Shown here: positions 47,948 to 56,729 of the stretch, piece by piece | How positions within the stretch are numbered: the stretch's first letter is position 1 | Layout: each line of letters starts with the position of its first letter | The notes under the pieces: generated by a model | Told to the model about the DNA's origin: nothing | The model's database searches: none | Seen by the model: only the letters and a program-made list of their open reading frames with translations | Translations under genes and position numbers: made by a program | Origin: Sulfolobus acidocaldarius SUSAZ | Lineage (GTDB): Archaea > Thermoproteota > Thermoprotei_A > Sulfolobales > Sulfolobaceae | Direction of reading: 5' to 3' | Length of the DNA: 64,000 nt | Assembly: GCA_000508305.1 (NCBI GenBank) | Contig: CP006977.1 | Span: forward strand, 652,621 to 716,620

Positions 47948-48363
47948 GGGTATTCTATTAGTGCATAGCTATTTTCTCCCTCGTAAATCTTTACTCTTAC
48001 TTTGAATTTTCTCTCTAATTTCTCATAAATATCTTTAGCGATTTCTGAGCCAATATATTCCACTGTGGGGAAATCCTCTTCTATGATCTTGTATTCCACT
48101 TTAAAGGGTCCCTTTAACTCTATCTTCTTAGCATCTCTAGAAGGGATAATGAGTTTATGATCCCATTCCTTAATTACTTCATGAATTAGGTTACTTAGAA
48201 TCATAAAATCAATAACGAATCCTGAACTTTTATCTACGTCCTGTCCTTCAATCTCCACTGACAATTTATATGTATGCCCGTGAATTTGATCATTACCTTT
48301 GGATGAAAGTGTATAATGTGCCGAGTCAAATGAAAAGCCTTCAACTCCTATTATTACTTTCAT
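47944..48363 (-). CDS. 6-pyruvoyl-tetrahydropterin synthase-like protein
   Basis: A 139-aa PTPS/QueD-fold protein. The three zinc histidines are visible in FDSAHYT and IHGHTYKL, and the conserved GFVIDFMILSNLI and EWDHKLI are present. The usual catalytic cysteine just before HGH is missing (the segment is GNDQI). Variants lacking the cysteine can release 6-hydroxymethyl-dihydropterin instead, which would replace an aldolase in the pathway feeding the MptE-like kinase. QueD activity is the alternative. Confidence 0.85.
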   Translation of the reverse strand: MKVIIGVEGFSFDSAHYTLSSKGNDQIHGHTYKLSVEIEGQDVDKSSGFVIDFMILSNLIHEVIKEWDHKLIIPSRDAKKIELKGPFKVEYKIIEEDFPTVEYIGSEIAKDIYEKLERKFKVRVKIYEGENSYALIEYP

Positions 48364-48850
48364 TTAAAACCCTCCTGATGTTTTTATTAAAATGTTCCCA
48401 TAAAGACTCACTTAAATATCTGATCTCGTCGCATAAAGATATTATGTTCCTATCTTTCTTTATACTATCTATAACCTGAGAAAGTGAAATAATTTCTTGA
48501 AACTTTCCTCTTGCTAAAACTTTATCTTCAAATTTTAATGAATCTTGACCAATAATATAATCTTTACCATTTTGCATAGATTCATATATTGAATAAGTTA
48601 ATTCTTCTATGTTAACATTAAAGCCATTTACCTTATCATGTATCTCCCTTTCTAATGTATCGATTTTCTCTTCAATTAGGGACTTAAGCGAATCAAGTAT
48701 TTCTATCTGTTCTTTGAAAGATTCTATGTTCAGAAGATTACTGTATTTGGAGTTTTTAAGGCACTCAGTTCCACAAGGTATATCTATTTCTACTATTTTT
48801 AACTTCTCTTTTGGTTGAGCATTAAGATAGTCGCTAATTATATTATTCAT
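48341..48850 (-). CDS. Hypothetical helical protein upstream of the PTPS-like gene
   Basis: About 169 aa from ATG 48850; a TTG at 48871 is also in frame. It is predominantly helical with a likely coiled-coil (EQIEILDSLKSLIEEKIDTLEREIHDK) and CGTEC near residue 35. It overlaps the PTPS-like gene by 23 nt and must be cotranscribed. The function was not recognised. Confidence 0.6.
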   Translation of the reverse strand: MNNIISDYLNAQPKEKLKIVEIDIPCGTECLKNSKYSNLLNIESFKEQIEILDSLKSLIEEKIDTLEREIHDKVNGFNVNIEELTYSIYESMQNGKDYIIGQDSLKFEDKVLARGKFQEIISLSQVIDSIKKDRNIISLCDEIRYLSESLWEHFNKNIRRVLNESNNRS

Positions 48851-48865
48851 ATGTAATAATAATTC

Positions 48866-49339
48866 ATGCAAGTAATAAGTATGAATTCACTCTTAAGTCT
48901 GGTTAGAGATCTTTGTTCAAGTATAATTGACCATTATGGAAAGGATGTCAAGGGCATACTTATCGCAGGAGACGCATTAGAAAAGATGGATGAGGATTTG
49001 GAGATTTACATTATAGCGGTGATAAGTAAATTGAGAAGAGTATCGTTTTTGGCTAGGCAAGAGATAATAGAGTATTTTATAAACAAGTTGAAAAATAATC
49101 CGCTATATAAAGAGTATATACTATCTTATGGTCATAGACCATTGATCTACTCAATACTTATTGATCCTGATGAGCTAGACTATAATATGTCTATAGTATT
49201 GTATGCTATAACAAGAGGTAAGATATTATTAGATACAGATAATAAGATAAAGAATTTACTTCCTGAAAAAATTAGTATAATTGGAAAGAGTGTAATGAAA
49301 GTTGAAGACATAGATAAGGGTAAGGTGGTTGATCTATGA
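48866..49339 (+). CDS. Nucleotidyltransferase-fold (MNT-like) protein, degenerate
   Basis: A 157-aa protein. GILIAGDALEKMDEDLEIYIIAV parallels the minimal nucleotidyltransferase motif GSxARG...SDIDLLV, but the glycine-serine pair reads GD and the acidic pair is altered. A TATA-like AATTATATTA about 26 nt before ATG 48866 supports that start; ATG 48881 is possible. Its stop overlaps the next gene by 4 nt. The following HEPN-like gene suggests an MNT-HEPN-style pair. Fold-level inference only. Confidence 0.5.
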   Translation: MQVISMNSLLSLVRDLCSSIIDHYGKDVKGILIAGDALEKMDEDLEIYIIAVISKLRRVSFLARQEIIEYFINKLKNNPLYKEYILSYGHRPLIYSILIDPDELDYNMSIVLYAITRGKILLDTDNKIKNLLPEKISIIGKSVMKVEDIDKGKVVDL

Positions 49340-49746
49340 ACAACAGTTCGTTAGCATCGGAATTTCTTACCAGGTCATTTAGGGATCTATCAGATTGTAA
49401 GAAGGCTTTTGAAGAAGGAGATCTATTAGGTTCTTTAAGACGGATGTATGAATTAATAGAAAATATTAGCTTCAGCATGTTAGTATTATATGGCTTTTAT
49501 TACAGAGGACCACATAAGGCTCAATTTCTTGAGCTTTTAAGGAGTAAAGCAAGTGAAAAGGAGAATAAACTAATTGATGAGTTAGAATTATTGGAGCAAA
49601 GACTTTATGCCCTTCTCTTGGTAGAAGAGTCCTCACTGAAAATGTACTCTATATTAGCAAGAAACATAGATGTAAAAGCACTCATTAAAAAAGTTGAAGA
49701 TTTATTTGAGCTGGCTAATACAGTTTTTGATGAGTTCCATAGTTGA
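49336..49746 (+). CDS. HEPN-like helical protein
   Basis: A 136-aa all-helical protein (LTRSFRDLSDCKKAFEEGDLLGSLRRMYELIENISFSMLVLYG) with the pattern of HEPN domains. The usual R-x4-6-H RNase motif is not visible; only RGPH occurs in the loop. It overlaps genes on both sides (ATGA junctions). It could form a complex with the MNT-like protein, or act as a scaffold in the pterin cluster. Confidence 0.5.
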   Translation: MNNSSLASEFLTRSFRDLSDCKKAFEEGDLLGSLRRMYELIENISFSMLVLYGFYYRGPHKAQFLELLRSKASEKENKLIDELELLEQRLYALLLVEESSLKMYSILARNIDVKALIKKVEDLFELANTVFDEFHS

Positions 49747-49927
49747 TCTTGACAATGCAACATGTAGTAGTGATATAATAGAGGCACTAGGATATTACTC
49801 ATTGGATATAATCTATAGAATAAGTAGAAAAAACCCGTATTTCAAGTCGGTTATGGAAAAGTATAAGATCGAGATAATAAGAGAAGAGGGGAATAAAATA
49901 TACTTCAGAATACGTTCTACTGGTTAA
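49730..49927 (+). CDS. Hypothetical small protein, 65 aa
   Basis: From ATG 49730 ([24 protein letters not shown]), overlapping the HEPN-like gene end; an upstream ATG at 49694 is possible. The strand-helix-strand pattern with one early cysteine loosely recalls TusA-like folds, but I cannot support that. It is followed 14 nt later by the MptE-like gene. Confidence 0.5.
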   Translation: MSSIVDLDNATCSSDIIEALGYYSLDIIYRISRKNPYFKSVMEKYKIEIIREEGNKIYFRIRSTG

Positions 49928-49941
49928 ACTTTTACTCGGTA

Positions 49942-50550
49942 TTGAGAAGGATCTTCGGTTTTAGTGAGAGAGACGATTATGTTTCTGCAAGTATATTAAA
50001 TATCATGATTAACAGTGATGACTATATCGAGGAACTAAATAGTTTAATAAGAGGTAAAAAAGTTGCTGTTGTCGGAGCAGGACCAAACTTAGAAGAAGTC
50101 ACAGAGATCGAGGAAGATGTCATTATTAGTGCTGATGGTGCCACAAACTATCTAGTGAGTAAAGGCATAACCCCTGATATAGTAGTAACAGACTTAGATG
50201 GCATTACAGTGTTCCCTGATTCTCTATATGTGGTTTTGGCTCATGGTGACAACTTAAAACTATTAGATAAAGCCAAAAGGATGAAAAGACTAATTGGCAC
50301 CTGTCAAGTTATGCCTTTTGGAAGACTAAGATTATTCGGCGGATTTACTGATGGTGATAGAGCAGTAGTCCTAGCTAGGCTTTTCAATGCAAAATCTGTT
50401 ACTCTATACGGTATGGACTTCGATTCAGGTATTGTAGGAAAGTATTCTAAGCCCTATTATAAAAACAATATATATTCTAGTTGGGTTAAACAAAAAAAAT
50501 TAAAAATAGCTAAGTGGATAATCGAAAAATTTTTAAGTAAAGATTTTTAA
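49942..50550 (+). CDS. MptE-like 6-hydroxymethyl-7,8-dihydropterin pyrophosphokinase
   Basis: About 202 aa from TTG 49942. [39 protein letters not shown] and [12 protein letters not shown] match the archaeal MptE/DUF115 family, which pyrophosphorylates 6-hydroxymethyl-dihydropterin. The open frame runs back to 49897, and its upstream residues ([16 protein letters not shown]) look like the family N-terminus, so a non-canonical start is possible. It supplies the substrate expected by the DHPS-like protein. Confidence 0.85.
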   Translation: MRRIFGFSERDDYVSASILNIMINSDDYIEELNSLIRGKKVAVVGAGPNLEEVTEIEEDVIISADGATNYLVSKGITPDIVVTDLDGITVFPDSLYVVLAHGDNLKLLDKAKRMKRLIGTCQVMPFGRLRLFGGFTDGDRAVVLARLFNAKSVTLYGMDFDSGIVGKYSKPYYKNNIYSSWVKQKKLKIAKWIIEKFLSKDF

Positions 50551-50551
50551 G
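50544..50551 (+). promoter_or_regulatory. TATA-like box for the LeuA-like gene
   Basis: TTTTTAAG is centred about 23-26 nt before the GTG at 50570 and supports that start. Confidence 0.45.
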
Positions 50552-50569
50552 TTCTCAGTTAACTTTATT

Positions 50570-51730
50570 GTGGGATGTCTATTCTCGGTTAATTCGAAAA
50601 AAGTCAGGATATTTGATACAACTCTAAGAGATGGAGAGCAGGCTCCAGGAATAGACCTGACAGTTGATCAAAAAATAAGGGTGGCAAAGAGATTAGCTGA
50701 GCTAGGAGTTGATGTCATAGAGGCTGGTTTTCCAGCATCTTCTGACGGAGAATTCGAAGCAACTAAAAAAATCTTGTCTGAGGTAGGAGATCAAGTAGAA
50801 GTAACTGGGTTATCAAGGTCTGTAAAACAGGATATAGATAGAACAATTGATACAGGATTATCAAGTATTCATATCTTCATAGCTACATCAGATATCCATC
50901 TGAAATATAAATTAAAAATGACAAGAGAAGAGGTCTTAAATAGAATTTATGAGTCAGTAAGGTACGCTAAGGATCACGGATTAATAGTTGAATATTCACC
51001 TGAAGATGCAACTAGAAGTGATGAAGAGTTCTTATTGAAGGCAGTTAAAACGGCAATAGAGGCAGGAGCAGATAGGATTAACATTCCCGATACAGTAGGT
51101 GTAATGCACCCCTTCAAGTTTTATGATCTGATAAGTAAGATAGTTAAGGTAACTGGAGATAAGATAGTCAGTGTTCATTGTCATAACGATTTCGGTTTGG
51201 CTACTGCGAATTCTATAGCAGGTGTTATGGCTGGAGCTCGGCAAGTCCATGTTACAGTAAACGGAATTGGTGAAAGAGCAGGAAATGCCTCGTTGGAAGA
51301 AGTCGTAATGTCACTAAAGAAACTATTAGGTTATGATGTGGGCGTAAGAACTTACTTACTATACGAAGTGAGCAGATATGTTGCAGAGCTTACCGGTGTT
51401 CCAGTGCCTTACTTTAAGGCTATAGTAGGCGAGAATGCATTTGGACATGAGGCAGGAATACATGTTCATGGAGTTATTGAAAATCCTATGACATATGAGC
51501 CAATCTCCCCAGAAGAGGTAGGAAACTTTAGAAGGATCGCTTTAGGAAAGCATAGTGGAATACATGGATTAAAGAGATTACTGGAGGAACAAGGGATATT
51601 TCTAGATGATACTCAATTGAGAGAGGTTCTAAAAGAGATAAAAAGTTTAGCAGAAGCTGGTAACAAAGTAACATCAGCTGATGCCAAAGCGATAGCTATT
51701 AAAGTAATTAATAAAAAGATAACCGCATGA
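50570..51730 (+). CDS. 2-isopropylmalate synthase-family enzyme
   Basis: A 386-aa HMG-CoA-lyase-like TIM barrel. It has the [12 protein letters not shown] substrate motif, the HCHNDFGLA metal motif, and [16 protein letters not shown]. It lacks the full-length C-terminal LeuA regulatory domain. It could be isopropylmalate, citramalate or homocitrate synthase; I favour isopropylmalate synthase but the sequence read here does not settle it. The start is GTG. Its stop overlaps the next gene (ATGA). Confidence 0.85.
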   Translation: MGCLFSVNSKKVRIFDTTLRDGEQAPGIDLTVDQKIRVAKRLAELGVDVIEAGFPASSDGEFEATKKILSEVGDQVEVTGLSRSVKQDIDRTIDTGLSSIHIFIATSDIHLKYKLKMTREEVLNRIYESVRYAKDHGLIVEYSPEDATRSDEEFLLKAVKTAIEAGADRINIPDTVGVMHPFKFYDLISKIVKVTGDKIVSVHCHNDFGLATANSIAGVMAGARQVHVTVNGIGERAGNASLEEVVMSLKKLLGYDVGVRTYLLYEVSRYVAELTGVPVPYFKAIVGENAFGHEAGIHVHGVIENPMTYEPISPEEVGNFRRIALGKHSGIHGLKRLLEEQGIFLDDTQLREVLKEIKSLAEAGNKVTSADAKAIAIKVINKKITA

Positions 51731-52347
51731 TTAGATTTTTCTTACATTCGTGTTTTCTTATAGATAGGTTAATTCTAATAGATCCACATGATGGTGCAAG
51801 TATTGGTCTACCTAAACCTGAGACCAAAGCCCCTTTAGTACTTGTCACTCATGATCATTATGATCACAATGCATATGAGATAATACCCCATGACACAGTT
51901 AAGCTAAAGGAATATGGAGAATTTACCTTCAGAAACTATACTATAAAGGGCTTTAAAGTTTATCACGATAAAGAAAAAGGCAGGAGAAGAGGAGAAACTG
52001 CGATATATAAAATTGTAACTCCAAATGGCTGCTCCATAGTTCATTTGGGAGATATTGGTCATATACCAGAGAATATTGAGGAAATAGAGAATTCAGATGT
52101 TTTATTATTACCAGTAGGAGGCGTCATAACTGTAAATGCTAAAGAGGCTAACGATATAGTAAACATTTTACGTCCTAGAATTGTTATCCCTATGCATTAT
52201 TGGATTAAGGGTCATTACATGCCTCTTAATCCGCTAGAGGAATTTCTTGGGATCATAAAAGATAACAGAAAAATAGTGGAATTAGATGAAAAAGAATTTG
52301 ACGAAAATACATTACAAGAAAACACTGTAATTATCTTTAAAGTTTAA
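51727..52347 (+). CDS. Metallo-beta-lactamase-fold hydrolase, UPF0173-like
   Basis: A 206-aa protein with the zinc-binding [11 protein letters not shown] motif, HLGDIGH and a terminal PMHY. This is the UPF0173 layout of simple metal-dependent hydrolases with no established substrate. It overlaps the LeuA-like gene by 4 nt and so is cotranscribed. The 3' end overlaps the small antiparallel RHH gene by 11 nt. Confidence 0.88.
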   Translation: MIRFFLHSCFLIDRLILIDPHDGASIGLPKPETKAPLVLVTHDHYDHNAYEIIPHDTVKLKEYGEFTFRNYTIKGFKVYHDKEKGRRRGETAIYKIVTPNGCSIVHLGDIGHIPENIEEIENSDVLLLPVGGVITVNAKEANDIVNILRPRIVIPMHYWIKGHYMPLNPLEEFLGIIKDNRKIVELDEKEFDENTLQENTVIIFKV

Positions 52348-52513
52348 CTTTTTCTACCCTTGCAACCGGTACTGTCTCCTTGCTTATCTCATCCCTCACT
52401 AATTTCTCAATTGCTTTCCTTATTGCTTCTGATCTGTTTAAACCTGTTTTTATTGCATATCTATCTAACAATTCCAACAAATCTTCTTCCACCTTAAATG
52501 TAACTACTCTCAT
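52337..52513 (-). CDS. Ribbon-helix-helix (CopG-type) protein, 58 aa
   Basis: A short minus-strand gene encoding [38 protein letters not shown]. It has the strand VVTFKV followed by two helices with the NRSEAIR turn, the full ribbon-helix-helix DNA-binding fold. A TATA-like AGTATAATATC lies about 25-30 nt upstream. It is divergent from a second RHH-like gene. It may be an autorepressor or an antitoxin-type regulator; no toxin gene is adjacent. Confidence 0.88.
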   Translation of the reverse strand: MRVVTFKVEEDLLELLDRYAIKTGLNRSEAIRKAIEKLVRDEISKETVPVARVEKVKL

Positions 52514-52661
52514 CTTTGTTATCCCGATATTATACTTCTCATTTGTATGGTTTAAGTATTTTCTGGAGTGGTATTTCAGTCTCTTATTTTAAAGAGGAAT
52601 CCATTATGATAAAGATTAATATATTCCCGTTCATATATTTTTATCATGAGGAGAATACATA

Positions 52662-52973
52662 TTGCCCACTATACACTTATCACTACCGGAGTGGATATAT
52701 GAGGAGCTTAAGAGGAAAGCTGATGATATGGGTGTCCAGATTACTGACCTTGTAAAATTCTTTATAAAGATGGGTATAGAGGGATCTTTTGAGAGTAAAC
52801 AGGGTGAAGAAGAGAAGAAAGATGATAAGTATGCTAAACTGGAGGAAAATATTATTTATTTGGAAGCGAGAATGGCACAGCTGGAAACTTTAGTGGGCGA
52901 GCTGATCAAAAAATTTGAAGAAGAGGACGAAGAAGAGGAAGTGGAAATTATAAATAGGGACATTAAGAAATAA
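52662..52973 (+). CDS. RHH-like protein with a coiled-coil, acidic tail
   Basis: A 103-aa protein starting with TTG. The N-terminus PTIHLSLPEWIYEELKRKADDMGVQITDLVKFFIKMG is RHH/Arc-like. A coiled-coil (KYAKLEENIIYLEARMAQLETLVGEL) follows, then a strongly acidic stretch. GAGGAG lies 8 nt upstream, and CATATATTTTTATC about 26 nt upstream. Similar Sulfolobales proteins are probable DNA-binding oligomers. The 3' end contains a TATA-like box for a downstream RNA candidate. Confidence 0.75.
   Translation: MPTIHLSLPEWIYEELKRKADDMGVQITDLVKFFIKMGIEGSFESKQGEEEKKDDKYAKLEENIIYLEARMAQLETLVGELIKKFEEEDEEEEVEIINRDIKK
52948..52956 (+). promoter_or_regulatory. TATA box inside the RHH-coiled-coil gene, probably for the RNA at 52981
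   Basis: TTATAAATA is a near-perfect Sulfolobus TATA box. It is centred 28 nt before the GC-rich block starting at 52981, and no ORF begins at that distance. Confidence 0.45.
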
Positions 52974-52980
52974 TTATATT

Positions 52981-53044
52981 GGGCCTGCGTGAAATGTCCT
53001 CGTGTTCCGAGGGCTTATGAGCGCAGGAGGGTCCTAATTTTAGG
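52981..53044 (+). ncRNA. Candidate structured RNA, family unknown
   Basis: A GC-rich block in AT-rich DNA. It can fold as an outer stem CCTGCG (52984-52989)/CGCAGG (53022-53027) and an apical stem CCTCG (52998-53002)/CGAGG (53008-53012). The asymmetric internal loop between them is TGAAATG and CTTATGAG. A second small hairpin (TCCTA/TAGGA) follows. A consensus TATA box sits at the right distance upstream. There is no clear ACA box, C/D box or tRNA feature. The strand is inferred from the TATA box. Confidence 0.5.
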
Positions 53045-53055
53045 AAAAATTGATT

Positions 53056-53126
53056 ATTATAATGATGTTACAGGGACGAACTGAAAAACTATATTATGAT
53101 GACTTGATTCCTCGTACTGAATTACA
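53056..53126 (+). ncRNA. C/D box sRNA (2'-O-methylation guide)
   Basis: The boxes occur in correct order and spacing. C is ATGATGT (53062-53068), then a 12-nt guide, D' CTGA (53081-53084), an 11-nt spacer, C' ATGATGA (53096-53102), a 14-nt guide and D CTGA (53117-53120). The guides before D' and D would direct fibrillarin with L7Ae and Nop5. The predicted targets (complements of TACAGGGACGAA and CTTGATTCCTCGTA) could not be placed from memory. The terminal stem is weak. It ends at the stop codon of the RAM-domain gene on the other strand. Confidence 0.75.
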
Positions 53127-53349
53127 TAACAATTAAAGTTACAGTTCTCAAAATAGAGGTATTCCTTCTTACCTGAAATATTACTTTATTTAATTCATCT
53201 AGATTATCTGCTACAATTTCAGCAACTACATCATACTCTCCGTATACCGGGTTTGCTTCTTTTACTCCGTTTATTTTTCTTAGTTCATTAGAGACATCCA
53301 CTTCTTTTCCTACAGCGGTTACGAGAAGAACATACGCCTTTACTGGCAT
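53122..53349 (-). CDS. Stand-alone RAM (Lrp/AsnC C-terminal) domain protein
   Basis: A 75-aa protein consisting only of the ligand-binding alpha/beta domain of Lrp/AsnC regulators: [49 protein letters not shown]. No helix-turn-helix is fused. Such proteins oligomerise and bind amino acids, or partner with full-length Lrp proteins. The ligand is unknown. Confidence 0.88.
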   Translation of the reverse strand: MPVKAYVLLVTAVGKEVDVSNELRKINGVKEANPVYGEYDVVAEIVADNLDELNKVIFQVRRNTSILRTVTLIVM

Positions 53350-53385
53350 AGTATAATTTTATATCATAAGAATATAAAATCTTTT

Positions 53386-54573
53386 TTATTTCAAGAGAAG
53401 TCTCTCTGAATCGAAAGATCTAATAACAAGTATTATTAGAACTACAGATATAATTGTTGTTACTAATAAAGAGAATATGGATTCTTGTATTGATCCGAAT
53501 ACATATGAGAGAAACCCAAGACTCAATTGAACATAAGGTATGATATATATTAGAGATAGAGGAAAGGACAGTTGTGCAGTGTTTATAAATAATGATATGA
53601 AGGAGGAAGCCATTCCAAAAGACAATATTAAGAAGTTAATTATTTGAATATTTCGTATAGATCCACCGAATATATAAAGAAGAGCTAAACTTAATGATCC
53701 AGTTAAAAGTATAGAAATTAAATAGGTTATGACTATAAGGGATAATAGTTGGATCATCTCTGTAAGATTTATAGCCAAACCAATACCGCTTACAGAAACA
53801 AAGATAATAGTTCCTAAAACATCACCAATGGAAGACAAAAAGCCCAGTAACGAGGCAGTCAGAAGTTTAGATATTATGAAAGAACGTACAGTTAGAGGTG
53901 TGGATAGTAAAGCCTCTAAGGTTCTTCTCTCTCTTTCTCCTGTTATTCCCTCTAGCAAGTAGAAGACTACTGGTGTCACGCTGGGAAACAATATCAAAGC
54001 TACTAGTCTACTTAATTGGGCTAATTGATTTGCTGATGATGTTGTAGTTGAACCAGATGACGTCTTATAACCTAATACTAAGTATATTGGATTCCTTATA
54101 TCGTCTACTGAAACCGATGTGTTGGCAAGTTTCTCAAGTTGAGCTATCCTTTGACTTGAAATATTGACTAGAAGATTATATAGAGCATTATTCACAATAT
54201 TAATTGCCTGTTGGTTTGAGGATATTATAACGTACAGTACTACATATGCTTGCCTACTTATGTTGGTCACATTATCGTAGAAGTCCTTAGGGAAAACTAT
54301 TATTGCATTAGGAGTAGTCCCAGGACTCGAATTCATTATAACAATTGCACCACTAGATTCAATATTCTTCTGCACGAAATTTACGTAAGGAATATTTTTC
54401 GGATTTTGATTTATTATTTCGATAACAGGTTGTTGAGCATTCAATGTGGCAAATAAAATCAAACCAATTATTGGCAAGAGGATAAATGGTAATATTATGA
54501 TCGAAACCAGTAACCTCTTGTCCCTTCTGATTTCCATTAATTCCTTTCTAAGAAACACTCTTATCATTCCCAA
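53386..54573 (-). CDS. ABC-2 type transporter permease
   Basis: A 395-aa permease with an N-terminal anchor helix ([20 protein letters not shown]), a large extracellular domain of about 150 residues, and five or six C-terminal helices with the motif [19 protein letters not shown] typical of NatB/ABC-2 exporters. It pairs with the ATPase upstream, overlapping it by 26 nt. The exported substrate is unknown; Na+, drugs or lipids are family options. Confidence 0.88.
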   Translation of the reverse strand: MGMIRVFLRKELMEIRRDKRLLVSIIILPFILLPIIGLILFATLNAQQPVIEIINQNPKNIPYVNFVQKNIESSGAIVIMNSSPGTTPNAIIVFPKDFYDNVTNISRQAYVVLYVIISSNQQAINIVNNALYNLLVNISSQRIAQLEKLANTSVSVDDIRNPIYLVLGYKTSSGSTTTSSANQLAQLSRLVALILFPSVTPVVFYLLEGITGERERRTLEALLSTPLTVRSFIISKLLTASLLGFLSSIGDVLGTIIFVSVSGIGLAINLTEMIQLLSLIVITYLISILLTGSLSLALLYIFGGSIRNIQIINFLILSFGMASSFISLFINTAQLSFPLSLIYIIPYVQLSLGFLSYVFGSIQESIFSLLVTTIISVVLIILVIRSFDSERLLLK

Positions 54574-55294
54574 TCGCCTTCAGAAAAGCCTCCTCTAAGT
54601 TTTTTGAGTTATACTTCTCTGTTATTTGCTTAGGCATTCCAATCTCCACAATCTTTCCTTTGTTTATTAAGGCTATTCTATCACACATAAAATCTACCTC
54701 CAACATATTATGTGAGGAAAAGAGTATTGTGGTGTTGATTGAGCGGGGAAGTTCTCTTATAATTCTCCTTATTCTAACTGTGGACTCGACATCAAGCCCA
54801 GTTGTTGGCTCATCGAGAATAGCTAATTTTGGTTTCACCATAAGAGCTCTTGCTATCATGAGCCTCCTTTTCATTCCTCTACTGTAAATTGAGGTCTGTT
54901 CATATATCTTATTTCCTAGATCAGCTATTTTCGCTCCTAACTCTAAGAATTCTTTCTCCAGTTCCTTATCTCCTTTTGCATATATCTGTGCAAATACCTC
55001 TAAATTTTCTATTCCTGATAACTTCTCATATGGAAATGCATCCTCGGGCATATAAGAAATATATCCTAGTTTTTTAGCTTCCTCGGGAGTGTATCCGAAT
55101 ATAGTTATGTCACCTTCGTATTTTTTCAGAATTCCTGAAATAGCTCTTAAGGTAGTTGTCTTTCCTGCCCCGTTGGGTCCAATTAACCCAAACACTTCTC
55201 CTTTGTACACCTGCAGAGAGATCCCATTTAGAACTTCTACGTTTTTATACTTCTTAACAAGGTTAGTAACACTGACAGCTATTTCGTCAGTCAT
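54548..55294 (-). CDS. ABC exporter ATP-binding protein
   Basis: A 248-aa ABC ATPase with Walker [10 protein letters not shown], a signature region written [13 protein letters not shown] (in place of LSGGQ, as in CcmA/NatA-like proteins), Walker B LAILDEP and H-loop SSHNM. It drives the ABC-2 permease encoded immediately downstream. Confidence 0.92.
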   Translation of the reverse strand: MTDEIAVSVTNLVKKYKNVEVLNGISLQVYKGEVFGLIGPNGAGKTTTLRAISGILKKYEGDITIFGYTPEEAKKLGYISYMPEDAFPYEKLSGIENLEVFAQIYAKGDKELEKEFLELGAKIADLGNKIYEQTSIYSRGMKRRLMIARALMVKPKLAILDEPTTGLDVESTVRIRRIIRELPRSINTTILFSSHNMLEVDFMCDRIALINKGKIVEIGMPKQITEKYNSKNLEEAFLKAIGNDKSVS

Positions 55295-55348
55295 TATACC
55301 ATGATTCTTTTTGGGATGTTATATTAAATAGTTTTCAGATATACAGTT

Positions 55349-56041
55349 GTGGTAACAGGGAGTGTTAGAGATAGAACTATCGAGTTCCTACTGAAGTTTG
55401 CTGACAAGGGCAGATTAGTAATCTCAAATGCGATAGAGATAACGGAAGAGAACGAGAATTTAGAGCTTGGTGATTTCAGCTATAAAGCTCTAGTGGAGAG
55501 GCTACAATCTAAGGGGTTTTACTTTGATCCAAAGATGATTCTAAGAAGCTTAGAAAAGGAGTACGGTATTATTGAAACTAGTTACAAAAGTACCAATCAA
55601 CATTGGTGGAGATTTATTGATAAAGATCAGGTTTTAGAAGTAGTGAAGGATCAAGAGGAGGTAGAGGATCCAAAAATTAGACTTATATTTCTTAAATTTT
55701 ATTCCTTGGATCCTAAAGAAATAGAAAAGAAACTAGAGTTCATTAATCGGAAAGTTAAGCTCAGTGATATAGATAAGAAAATGTTCAGGACATTGATATT
55801 TGACCAAATTTCACAACTAACCGAGTTATATGAGGACGCTCTACAGTATGAAGAGACTCAAGAGGTTGCTAAACGTATTCAAAAAATATTAACTTTGGCA
55901 TATACTATCGGTAGAAAAATATATGTCAGCAGGGAAAATATCAATAAGGGACTTTCTGAAAAAGAAGGGGAAAGAGAAAATAACTATGCTTACAGCCTAC
56001 GATTACCCAACGGCAAAAATAATGTCGACGACGAATCTTGA
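55349..56041 (+). CDS. Hypothetical protein, probably archaeal-specific
   Basis: A 230-aa protein starting with GTG. A TATA-like TATTAAATA at 55322-55330 supports the start. The N-terminal part ([33 protein letters not shown]) resembles a winged helix, while the rest is helical with a [18 protein letters not shown] stretch. The function was not recognised. The last 119 nt overlap panB in another frame, an unusually long same-strand overlap. Confidence 0.65.
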   Translation: MVTGSVRDRTIEFLLKFADKGRLVISNAIEITEENENLELGDFSYKALVERLQSKGFYFDPKMILRSLEKEYGIIETSYKSTNQHWWRFIDKDQVLEVVKDQEEVEDPKIRLIFLKFYSLDPKEIEKKLEFINRKVKLSDIDKKMFRTLIFDQISQLTELYEDALQYEETQEVAKRIQKILTLAYTIGRKIYVSRENINKGLSEKEGERENNYAYSLRLPNGKNNVDDES

Positions 56042-56729
56042 TGGAATCCTGGTTGGCGATTCCTTATCGATGGTCGTTTTAGGATATGAAAATACTCTAA
56101 AAGTTTCTATGAAAGAAATGCTAGTTCACTTAGATTCTGTGGTTAGGGCGAAACCTAGACAGTTAGTAGTCGCTGATATGCCATTTCTGTCTTATGAGGT
56201 TTCGGTCAATAGAGCAGTTAAGAATGCGGGATTATTTGTAAGACATGGGGCGGATTCTGTAAAACTTGAGGGAGGCGAAGAGATGGCAGATGTAGTGAGA
56301 AAGATTGTGAGGGCGGGGATCCCAGTCATGGGGCATATAGGGCTTACTCCTCAAAGGTTTTTGAGGATCGGGGGATTTAGGGTTTTAGGAAAAAGTAAAC
56401 ATGAGGAAGAGCAACTCTTGAGGGATGCTGAGGTACTGGAGGAGGCAGGTATCTTTTCTTTAGTCATAGAGAACACTTACGCAGATGTAGCAAAGAAGAT
56501 TACTGAAAAGCTTAAAGTACCAACTATTTGCATTGGAGCAGGTTCCTATTGTGATGGTCAGATATTAGTTATTCATGACGTTCTGGGACTGAGCGAGTTT
56601 ACCCCATATTTTGCTAAAGCATATACTAATTTGAAAGAGGAAATTCAAAAGGCTGTTAATAAATATGTTGAAGAAGTAAGGGAGAGTAAGTTCCCTCTGA
56701 AAGAAAATTATAAGGAGAGGGAAAGTTGA
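55923..56729 (+). CDS. panB: 3-methyl-2-oxobutanoate hydroxymethyltransferase
   Basis: A 268-aa PanB with [12 protein letters not shown], the metal-binding [28 protein letters not shown] and GHIGLTPQ. It makes ketopantoate from 2-oxoisovalerate for CoA. The ATG at 55923 overlaps the upstream gene by 119 nt; a later start near 55989 would remove the [10 protein letters not shown] segment. It is convergent with the phosphopantothenate synthetase gene, forming a CoA-synthesis cluster. Confidence 0.93.
   Translation: MSAGKISIRDFLKKKGKEKITMLTAYDYPTAKIMSTTNLDGILVGDSLSMVVLGYENTLKVSMKEMLVHLDSVVRAKPRQLVVADMPFLSYEVSVNRAVKNAGLFVRHGADSVKLEGGEEMADVVRKIVRAGIPVMGHIGLTPQRFLRIGGFRVLGKSKHEEEQLLRDAEVLEEAGIFSLVIENTYADVAKKITEKLKVPTICIGAGSYCDGQILVIHDVLGLSEFTPYFAKAYTNLKEEIQKAVNKYVEEVRESKFPLKENYKERES

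Noticed and set aside
52981-53044. Reading the GC-rich block as a C/D box or H/ACA sRNA
   Set aside because: Only degenerate matches to C (TGAAATG) and D' (CCGA) are present and there is no ACA triplet after the outer stem, so I left the family open.
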